Origin: DASWVC01 sp036401335
GTDB lineage: Bacteria; Verrucomicrobiota; Verrucomicrobiia; Chthoniobacterales; JAFAMB01
Assembly: GCA_036401335.1 (NCBI GenBank)
Contig: DASWVC010000113.1
Span: 1-14,269, forward strand
DNA: 14,269 nucleotides
Reading direction: 5' to 3'
Part shown: positions 6,798-12,787 of the stretch, piece after piece
Layout of the letters: each line of letters starts with the position of its first letter
How positions within the stretch are numbered: position 1 is the stretch's first letter
Program-made: the position numbers and the translations under genes
Notes under the pieces: generated by a model
The model's database searches: none
What the model saw: the letters and a program-made list of their open reading frames with translations, nothing else
What the model was told of the DNA's origin: nothing

Positions 6798-7097
6798 ATG
6801 AAATCACCTTTACTTGCCGTGGGATTTACCATTGTTGCGCTCACCGGCAGCGCTTTGGCCCAGGAATTTCGTGCGGCTCCGCGGGTGGCGCCTGAACCGG
6901 AACCGCAGCGGCCCTCGGTCGAACAAAACTCTGGCACTGACATCTACCGCAAGTTCCGGAATGCACGGAACAAAGCTCAGCTGCTTAACCCCTTGGCTCC
7001 GCGCGAATACGGGAGTGGTGAGCAGGTCGTCATGGCCGACCAACGCGATCCCCGGGAACGTCCGCGCTTCTGGAGGCTTTTTTCGGTGGCATTTTGA
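6798..7097 (+). CDS. Small secreted proline/arginine-rich protein of unknown function (99 aa)
   Basis: The start at ATG 6798 gives a signal peptide MKSPLLAVGFTIVALTGSALA with cleavage after Ala21; ATG 6792 and TTG 6786 are alternative in-frame starts. GGGG at 6788-6791 is well placed to serve as a purine-rich binding site for 6798. The mature protein is ~78 residues, with a Pro/Glu/Arg-rich stretch (APRVAPEPEPQRPSVEQNSG), then DIYRKFRNARNKAQLLNPLAPREYGSG and a C-terminal basic and aromatic tail (RPRFWRLFSVAF). No domain is recognised and there are no cysteines. A -10-like GATAAT occurs at 6768-6773, about 20 bases upstream of the possible starts, but with no good -35. It might be an envelope or cell-surface accessory protein of the neighbouring 244-aa protein; that is inferred only from adjacency. 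Confidence 0.6.
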   Translation: MKSPLLAVGFTIVALTGSALAQEFRAAPRVAPEPEPQRPSVEQNSGTDIYRKFRNARNKAQLLNPLAPREYGSGEQVVMADQRDPRERPRFWRLFSVAF

Positions 7098-7206
7098 CCG
7101 GGGCTGGTGCGCCGGGCTTCTCAGGGATTAAAGTGGAATCCAGCCTTCGACTTTAGCCAAGGTTTTCTCCTGCCTTTTGAGGTTTACCGGTTGTGTGGTG
7201 GGCGCT

Positions 7207-8385
7207 GTGGGAGTTTCCACAGAACAGCAAATCCGGGTTGGGGTGTTCTGCCCGACGTTTCTCCGGCCAGAAATGCTTCATGTCTACCGCCAAGTTGCAG
7301 GTTTACGGCGGGTGCAACCGGTGGTCTATGCGTTCAAACGGGAGTACGAGGACCGGTTTCCTTTTGAGCCGGTCCGGCTTTTGCCGCGCTCACCTTTCCG
7401 GTGGGCGCGACGGATCTGGCGAAAGCAAATCCGCCGCCTTCCGCAACACGCCTCGGCGGGTGAAGTGCGCGCCCTGGTGCGCGCGATGGCTTCTGACGGT
7501 TGCCAGCTTTTGCACATCTACTTCGGAAACAACGCCGTTTTCTGGGCGCCCCTTTTTCGGAAAAGCGACCTGCCGTTGATTGTCTCTTTCCATGGGGCCG
7601 ACGTCCAGGTCGGGATGCGGTCTGCCGCTGCCATCAGGATCTTGCGCCAAAGTTTTGCCCGGGCCGGGCTGGTGTTGGCGCGCTCGGATTCGTTGGCGCA
7701 TGAGTTGGCGGCACTCGGTTGTCCACAACGGAAGCTGCGCATCCAGCGCACAGGGATTCCGGTGAACCAATACCCCTTTCATTCCCGCCAAAATCCTGTG
7801 GAAGGCCGTTGGGAACTGCTGCAGGCTTGCCGGTTGGTGGGAAAAAAAGGCCTGGTCAGAACGGTCCGCGCGTTTGCCGGTTTTCAGGCCCGCTGGCCTT
7901 TTGCGCGTCTGACCGTGGCCGGTGACGGCCCGCTCCGGCCGGCCCTGGAGGCGCTGACGGCTGAACTCGGGCTGACTGCGTCCGTTCGGCTTACGGGATT
8001 TCTTAATCCGGAACAGTTGTCACGCCTGTACCAGGAAGCGCACATCTTTCTTCATCCGAGTGAGACCGGCCCAGACGGGAACCGGGAAGGCATCCCGAAC
8101 AGCTTGCTCGAAGCCATGGCCACCGGCCTGCCGGTTGTCGCCACCCGGCACGGCGGGATTCCGGAGGCGATCGAAGCAGACGTCAGCGGGCTTTTAATCA
8201 GGGAAGGCGCGACGGACGAGCTGCTGGGTGCTTTGTTACGCCTGACCGAAGACGATGACCTTCGGGCCTCGCTGGGCCGCAACGCCGCCCGGGTCGTCCG
8301 CGCCCGGTTCGACCTCGAGCAGCAATTGAGCCGCCTCGAAAACCTTTACTTTGAAGGCATAACGCCAACCCTAACCCCCTTATGA
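7207..8385 (+). CDS. GT4-family glycosyltransferase (WcaL/AmsK-like)
   Basis: Retaining glycosyltransferase with two Rossmann-like domains, predicted to transfer a sugar from a nucleotide donor onto a cell-surface polysaccharide or lipid-linked oligosaccharide. Start is uncertain: the frame is open from TTG 7177, but conserved sequence begins only at IRVGVFCPTFLRPEMLHVYRQ (from 7234), so GTG 7207 (392 aa) is chosen over TTG 7177 or GTG 7195/7198. Numbering from 7207: HIYFGNNA near 103-110, SFHGADV near 127-133, the C-domain LLQACRLVGKKGL near 204-216, VAGDGPLRP, and the donor-site motif EGIPNSLLEAMATGLPVVAT, where Glu294 and Glu302 form the EX7E pair. The GPDGNREGIPN segment resembles colanic-acid/exopolysaccharide transferases. 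Its stop codon overlaps the start of a sugar kinase (ATGA), so the two are co-translated. Confidence 0.85.
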   Translation: MGVSTEQQIRVGVFCPTFLRPEMLHVYRQVAGLRRVQPVVYAFKREYEDRFPFEPVRLLPRSPFRWARRIWRKQIRRLPQHASAGEVRALVRAMASDGCQLLHIYFGNNAVFWAPLFRKSDLPLIVSFHGADVQVGMRSAAAIRILRQSFARAGLVLARSDSLAHELAALGCPQRKLRIQRTGIPVNQYPFHSRQNPVEGRWELLQACRLVGKKGLVRTVRAFAGFQARWPFARLTVAGDGPLRPALEALTAELGLTASVRLTGFLNPEQLSRLYQEAHIFLHPSETGPDGNREGIPNSLLEAMATGLPVVATRHGGIPEAIEADVSGLLIREGATDELLGALLRLTEDDDLRASLGRNAARVVRARFDLEQQLSRLENLYFEGITPTLTPL

Positions 8386-9362
8386 ACAACACCAAACCTG
8401 TGTTAGTCGGCGGAGAAGCGCTTTACGATTTGATTTCCACCAATCCCGGAAAAGGCCTGGGCGGGACGACCAACTTCGAAAAACGGCCCGGCGGTTCGCC
8501 GTTCAATATTGCCGTTGGCATCCAACGTCTGGGTACGCCCACGGCGTTCCTGGGCAAATTCGGAACGGACCAGTTTGGCGAAGCTTTGGTTGCCTTTCTG
8601 CGGTCGGAATCGGTCAACGTGGACCACCTGATCCGTGAACTTGGAACGAAAACGACGCTTGCTTTTGTGGCTGTCGACCAGGCGGGCAAAGTGGATTTCC
8701 GTTTTTACCGGGACCATGCCGCCGACATTTCCCTCCGGACCGATGAGATTGGTTCATTCGATCCTCATGATTTTTCTTTTTACCATTGTGGCGGGATCGT
8801 GCTGGCCGAGGAACCGACGGCTTCCGCTTACGCTTCGGTGGTCCAACGGTTCGGGGCCGCTGGGGTGCCGGTTTCGTTGGATCCGACGATCCGCAAATCG
8901 CTCATCAGCGATGAATCCAGCTACGTTGCCATGCTTCGGCGGCTCATTGAGCAAGTCAGCGTGCTGAAGGTAAGTGATGAGGAGCTTGAGTTCATCACGC
9001 ACAAGGCCGAGCCGGACGTTGCGGTGCGGCAACTCGGCATTCGTCCACAAAGCCTTGTGGTGGTGACGGTGGGGAGTGCCGGCGCTTTTCTTTATCGAGG
9101 GGGCCAAAGGCTGGTCCATGTGCCGGGCTACAAGGTGAAAGTGGTTGAGACGACCGGCTGCGGCGACAGCTTCATGGCTGCAGTGCTGGCGCAGTTGGCT
9201 GGCTACACAATTGATGAAATTGGCGGATTGCCCGTCGACAAGCTTATTTCTATGATGCGCTTGGCCAACGCGGCTGCGGCCATTGTCGCCACGCGGTTTG
9301 GGGCCGCGGCCGCCAATCCAACCCGGGCGGAGGTGGAAGCCTTTATGAGCGGGCATGAATAA
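8382..9362 (+). CDS. PfkB-family carbohydrate kinase (fructokinase/ribokinase-like)
   Basis: ATP-dependent sugar kinase of the ribokinase fold, 326 aa, full length, cytoplasmic. The N-terminal substrate motif is RPGGSPFNIAVGIQRLG (residues 35-51). The fructokinase-like lid and strand features are FLGKFGTDQFGEAL and SLDPTIRKSL (165-174). The C-terminal signature ETTGCGDSFMAAVL (256-269) contains the catalytic base Asp262; most relatives have Ala in place of Cys260. The closest functional label is fructokinase, but PfkB proteins phosphorylate many ketoses. It starts inside the stop of the glycosyltransferase (4-base overlap) and ends 44 bases from the convergent class II aldolase. With the isomerase and aldolase on the other strand it could supply the missing kinase step of a ketose-1-phosphate route; that is inference. 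Confidence 0.88.
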   Translation: MNNTKPVLVGGEALYDLISTNPGKGLGGTTNFEKRPGGSPFNIAVGIQRLGTPTAFLGKFGTDQFGEALVAFLRSESVNVDHLIRELGTKTTLAFVAVDQAGKVDFRFYRDHAADISLRTDEIGSFDPHDFSFYHCGGIVLAEEPTASAYASVVQRFGAAGVPVSLDPTIRKSLISDESSYVAMLRRLIEQVSVLKVSDEELEFITHKAEPDVAVRQLGIRPQSLVVVTVGSAGAFLYRGGQRLVHVPGYKVKVVETTGCGDSFMAAVLAQLAGYTIDEIGGLPVDKLISMMRLANAAAAIVATRFGAAAANPTRAEVEAFMSGHE

Positions 9363-9406
9363 AGGTATAAACTTCGTCCCTGGCCGCCGTTGCCGGGCAG
9401 GCTTGA

Positions 9407-10165
9407 TCAGATTCTTAACATCTTCTGCCGGTACTTCTCATCCAGACGTTGGTCGATCCGGGTAATTTCAGCCCCCGGCAGGTGCCGTAAGCCGCCGAGT
9501 TGTTGGGCGCCGAGGTACACTTGGGCGGCTTTGATCGCCATCAGCATGGCTGAACGCACCGCTTCAACACTGGGGCCGAATGTGATGATGCCATGATTTT
9601 CCAAAAGGATGACCCGCGGCAAACGGCCGGTCTCCTGATGAAACCTTTTCAGCCGCGTGTCAATCTCCTGAGCCAGTGGAAGTCCGGGATCAACGTACGG
9701 AACCAGCAGGGACACCGGCCCGCAGCACACGACTTCATCCGGGGTCTGCCGCCGCCCGGCAAATGCCTCCGCATGATTGGTGCAAAGGATCTGGTTGATC
9801 GGGATGGGGTGCGTGTGGCCGACGTACCGCACACCGGGTAAAGCCAACAGGGCGGCGTGGAAAAAAGTTTCCACCGAAGGACGCAACGACGTTGGACGCA
9901 CCCGGCTGTCCTGGAGAATGCCTTCAATTTGCTCGTCGGTAAGGCCCGGTCGTTGAACCGCCTCGAGGAGGGGACCGAACTTGCACTCGGTGAGCTCAAG
10001 GCTGGTCAGGGTGCCCAGGGTGCTGCCGCTGGCCTTCACGAGAAAGGTTCCCTCTCCGCCCTGACAGGAAACGTTGCCTTCACCGAGAATCGTGAACTCT
10101 TTCTGACCAAACTCGTGCGCCAATTCAAGCAAGCGCTCAACCTGGGAAAGGTGGGGAGTGGACAT
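9407..10165 (-). CDS. Class II aldolase/epimerase (fuculose-phosphate aldolase / AraD family)
   Basis: Zinc-dependent enzyme of the class II aldolase/adducin fold, 252 aa, cytoplasmic. Family members cleave L-fuculose- or L-rhamnulose-1-phosphate to DHAP and lactaldehyde, or epimerise L-ribulose-5-phosphate. Visible active-site elements are GEGNVS (28-33) and VKASGST (43-49) for the phosphate, Glu99 after RPS (95-97) as the likely catalytic acid, the zinc ligands His117 and His119 (GHTHP), and His191 in LLENHG. All expected residues are present. It is slightly longer than E. coli FucA (215 aa) by an extra loop and C-terminal tail. It lies 18 bases downstream of the isomerase gene on the same strand, so the two form an operon, and this supports an aldolase rather than a stand-alone epimerase role. 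The true substrate cannot be fixed from sequence. Confidence 0.87.
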   Translation of the reverse strand: MSTPHLSQVERLLELAHEFGQKEFTILGEGNVSCQGGEGTFLVKASGSTLGTLTSLELTECKFGPLLEAVQRPGLTDEQIEGILQDSRVRPTSLRPSVETFFHAALLALPGVRYVGHTHPIPINQILCTNHAEAFAGRRQTPDEVVCCGPVSLLVPYVDPGLPLAQEIDTRLKRFHQETGRLPRVILLENHGIITFGPSVEAVRSAMLMAIKAAQVYLGAQQLGGLRHLPGAEITRIDQRLDEKYRQKMLRI

Positions 10166-10183
10166 CGCAAAAGGGTGACCGGT

Positions 10184-11782
10184 TTAGAGCTCGCCGCAAA
10201 ACGAAACTTTAAGGCCGAGTTTCTCCATGGCCGCCGCCTTGGCAAACATGGCGGCGCGCGCTCCGCCTTTGTCCGGAGCGTAGGCAACCTGGACGTGGTT
10301 GGCCTGATGCCGCCCCATCATCTGATCGCGGTCGATGCCCTGCAGGACAGCATGCATGATGGGCCATTGCGGCGTCGTCAACTCCAGGCGCTCGCGCGTT
10401 TCTTTCTCGGGTAATGCGACCACCTCAGCCAGGCCCGTATCAAAGGCCAGCTTGCCCTTCGTGATGAACACACGGCTCCAGACCACCCAGCCCGGTTTAC
10501 TTACCCCCTGGCACGTGCCACCGCCAAGACGGAAGTACATCGGCGGTTGGCGGTAACTGTGGGTGCCTTTGTAGCCGTTGATGAAATGTGCCGGCGGTGC
10601 CCCCCCGCTGATGAGGAGAACCCAGACGTACGCGTCAAGGTTTTGGTCATGGTAACGGCGGCCCCATCGAAGGTCATGCAGGGTGGTCTCGGGCGAAAAG
10701 TTGAGCTCACGCCAAATCCGGTTCGTCAGCAGGGCGTCAAGGCCGGCGCACTCGTCGGCTTCGTTGAAATGAGGCAGGGCCTGTCCGGGGTACAGTTCCT
10801 GGCCGGTGGTTTCATGGTAAACCGGGGGCCGGTCCGCGTTGTTCAATAACCCTTCCACTAAATCTGAGGCGGGCGTAAGGTCTTTCAAGCCCTGTTGGTA
10901 CTGGATGCCGATCGTGGCGCAGCCGAACTCGTCCGCGATCCGCACCGCAGCAATGTACATCTTGCATTGCTGAAGCACCTGGGCCTCGGTTAAGTCGGTC
11001 TCTTCGTCCGGCCCGTAATCGAACGTCACCCCGCGGTTGACCAGCCATTCGTACACCGCCCGGGCCTGATCGTCCGTCACGGTAAGCATTTTCGCGTAGA
11101 GCGAGGACTGGCTCAGGCGCTCCTTGAATACACCCAGCGGGTGCAAGAGTTCGTCGGGAATGATGGCGTTGTACATGCCCATGCAACCCTCATCAAAGAC
11201 CCCCAGGAGCGCCGGGGCATGGCGGAGCCGCGCTGCCACACGATCTCCCAACCGGCGCGCCGAGCCGGGTACGGACACGTCTTTGTACTTTGCGACATGG
11301 GAAGAATCATGCCTGGTTTTTCCGGTGCTCAGCCATTGCCGAAGCTTTTTCAAAAAGTATTTATCCTGAAAATCTTCACTCCACAACGTGCTGTAGGAGA
11401 CTGCCGCTTTCGTCAATGAACCGTTCAAGTTCAGGAGCCCGACCAAACCCGGCCAGGTGCCGCTCCAGTTTGCGACGGTTAAAATGGGCCCACGATGGGC
11501 GACCAGGCCCGGCAGCAAGTGTTCGCTGTACTGCCAGACGGATTCGGCCACGATCAGGGGCGCATGCTTGGGCACTGACTGAAATACCTGGATGCCCATT
11601 TTCTGGCTGTCGATGAAGCCATGCTGCTTTTGTTCATCAAAGGGATGGGCGCGTTTGATCGTGTACCCTTGCGCTTGGACGGCCTCGGTCAGGCTCTTTT
11701 CCATAGCGGCCTGCGCCGGTTGGCATTTCTGGTTCGCGGAAAGGCGCAAATCGCCGTTGGCCACAAGGTAAACAAGGTTCAT
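10184..11782 (-). CDS. L-fucose isomerase-like protein
   Basis: Predicted aldose-ketose isomerase of the FucI/AraA fold, 532 aa compared with ~590 for E. coli FucI. FucI converts L-fucose to L-fuculose or D-arabinose to D-ribulose, using Mn2+. Family-like segments are VAESVWQYSEHLLPGLVAH and PILTVANWSGTWPGLVGLL in the N-terminal domain, DEGCMGMYNAIIPDELL (198-212), the central CATIGIQYQQGLKDL (288-302) followed by SDLVEGLLN (306-314), FNEADECAGLDALLTNRIW (339-357), and a late histidine pair in MMGRHQANHVQ (488-498). By eye, Asp307 and His496 are candidate metal ligands. The position where FucI carries a Glu ligand appears to be Gly298, so activity or substrate may differ. It is first in a minus-strand operon with the class II aldolase. 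ATG 11782 is a natural start; no Shine-Dalgarno precedes it. Confidence 0.78.
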   Translation of the reverse strand: MNLVYLVANGDLRLSANQKCQPAQAAMEKSLTEAVQAQGYTIKRAHPFDEQKQHGFIDSQKMGIQVFQSVPKHAPLIVAESVWQYSEHLLPGLVAHRGPILTVANWSGTWPGLVGLLNLNGSLTKAAVSYSTLWSEDFQDKYFLKKLRQWLSTGKTRHDSSHVAKYKDVSVPGSARRLGDRVAARLRHAPALLGVFDEGCMGMYNAIIPDELLHPLGVFKERLSQSSLYAKMLTVTDDQARAVYEWLVNRGVTFDYGPDEETDLTEAQVLQQCKMYIAAVRIADEFGCATIGIQYQQGLKDLTPASDLVEGLLNNADRPPVYHETTGQELYPGQALPHFNEADECAGLDALLTNRIWRELNFSPETTLHDLRWGRRYHDQNLDAYVWVLLISGGAPPAHFINGYKGTHSYRQPPMYFRLGGGTCQGVSKPGWVVWSRVFITKGKLAFDTGLAEVVALPEKETRERLELTTPQWPIMHAVLQGIDRDQMMGRHQANHVQVAYAPDKGGARAAMFAKAAAMEKLGLKVSFCGEL

Positions 11783-12180
11783 AAGGAGGAATGGGGGTTA
11801 GCGTTATTGGCTGTGCCAAGCCCGGTTAACACGCACGCGAAGGGCAACAGTCGTTTCGAACATCGTACCCTGCGCGCAACTCGGCAAAACCGATTATGGA
11901 AAAGGATTGCACAAAAACTGGGGACCGGTAAGGACAGTTATTCGAAGCTGAGGGCGAGCGAGCGGACGAGCTCCCGTATCGGAAGCCCTGTCACGCGCAA
12001 CGGCGACGAAGGGTCTCGCCGCCCTACCGGGCCACCGCCCGGGTCGAGCCCTGCATTTTCCACCCTGAACCCTGTTGCCTTAGTGCCAGTGCGCCGACAC
12101 GTTCTTCCGGGGCGCAGAAGGATCAGCCCCCTGACGGATCGGCCCCCCGACCAGACCGGTTTGCCCACGAGGGAGCCGGT
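11783..12180. other. Intergenic region upstream of the isomerase operon
   Basis: A gap of 398 bases between two minus-strand genes, which should contain the isomerase promoter. A CATAAT (minus strand, near 11891-11896) resembles a -10 box but has no acceptable -35. Open frames on both strands translate to Arg/Pro/Gly-rich sequence without domain signal. Notable details are a GC hairpin CCGGGC-cacc-GCCCGG (12027-12042), without a T-run, and an imperfect direct repeat at 12120-12147. I see no tRNA or known riboswitch. Confidence 0.5.
12120..12147. repeat. Imperfect 12-base direct repeat, 16-base period
   Basis: GGATCAGCCCCC (12120-12131) and GGATCGGCCCCC (12136-12147) differ at one base and are separated by TGAC. 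They lie just downstream of the DUF4112 gene in its transcript. Two copies only; the significance is unknown. Confidence 0.4.
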
Positions 12181-12723
12181 TTAGAAGGGTCGCTGCAAGG
12201 CCTGGAGCACGGCATACCCGAGAAATGCCCCAAACACGGTGATCAGAAAAAAGGTGACGCCCACAATCCCAAGCACGAAAAGCCAATCTCCCCGGCTGTT
12301 CGGTTTTGCCTGACCGGCGTACCGTTGCAAGAGCCGGTAGTTGCGGACATTCGGTTTGTACCACAGGATAAAAAGGTCGCCGACCACGGGGATCATGCCG
12401 ATCAGGCCATTGATGGCCAGATTCAGGCTCATGCGCGCCAGAACCACTTTAGGCAGCCGGTGCTGCAGGCTGCGAAAGAGCAGGGCGGCCGAGATCAGGG
12501 TAGCCGCTTGGTCACCCAGAACGGGAACCAGCGCAATGATTGGCTCAAGGCCAAACCGAATGCGTGTTCCCGGGACGCGGAACACGGTGTCGAGAAGACG
12601 GCTTACCAGCCAGATGAATGAATCGGGGCCTTCGTGAACAGGACGGGGCGCAGAACCAGGCGGGACTACCTCAAGGTCCACATAATCCGATTTGAAAGGC
12701 CTAGACACTTTTAACGTTCGCAC
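12181..12723 (-). CDS. DUF4112 domain membrane protein
   Basis: Small integral membrane protein of the DUF4112 family, 180 aa, function unknown. After a ~35-residue polar N-terminus the family signature appears: WLVSRLLDTVFRVPGTRIRF, then two copies of a hydrophobic-Pro-Val-X-Gly-Asp motif (PVLGD at 67-71 within IIALVPVLGDQAATLISAALL, and PVVGD at 112-116 within NLAINGLIGMIPVVGDLF), followed by YKPNVRNYRLL. A final strongly hydrophobic segment (LFVLGIVGVTFFLITVFGAFLGYAVL, about 148-173) is a membrane anchor, broken up here only by a short polar link after LLQRYAGQ. The start is GTG 12723 with a weak purine stretch before it; GTG 12708 is an alternative. It follows rho by 64 bases on the same strand and may be co-transcribed; there is no known functional link. 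Confidence 0.85.
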   Translation of the reverse strand: MRTLKVSRPFKSDYVDLEVVPPGSAPRPVHEGPDSFIWLVSRLLDTVFRVPGTRIRFGLEPIIALVPVLGDQAATLISAALLFRSLQHRLPKVVLARMSLNLAINGLIGMIPVVGDLFILWYKPNVRNYRLLQRYAGQAKPNSRGDWLFVLGIVGVTFFLITVFGAFLGYAVLQALQRPF

Positions 12724-12787
12724 CAGCCCGCTTCAGTGGCTGACAAAATCCGGAAACCAAGGTTTACTCCGGCAACAGGGAGCTACG

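Noticed and set aside
9379..9397. Hairpin CCTGGC/GCCGGG between the convergent kinase and aldolase genes as a terminator
   Set aside because: The stem is six pairs including one G-U, with a 7-base loop and no T-run on either strand, so it is too weak to call.
12027..12054. tRNA-like T-arm (GGGTCGAGCC) next to a GC hairpin
   Set aside because: It lacks the TTC core of the T-loop, and no acceptor, D or anticodon arms can be assembled around it.
11938..12168. 76-residue minus-strand open frame
   Set aside because: The translation is Arg/Gly/Pro-rich with no domain, no start signal and no conservation cue. It looks like a chance frame in GC-rich intergenic DNA.
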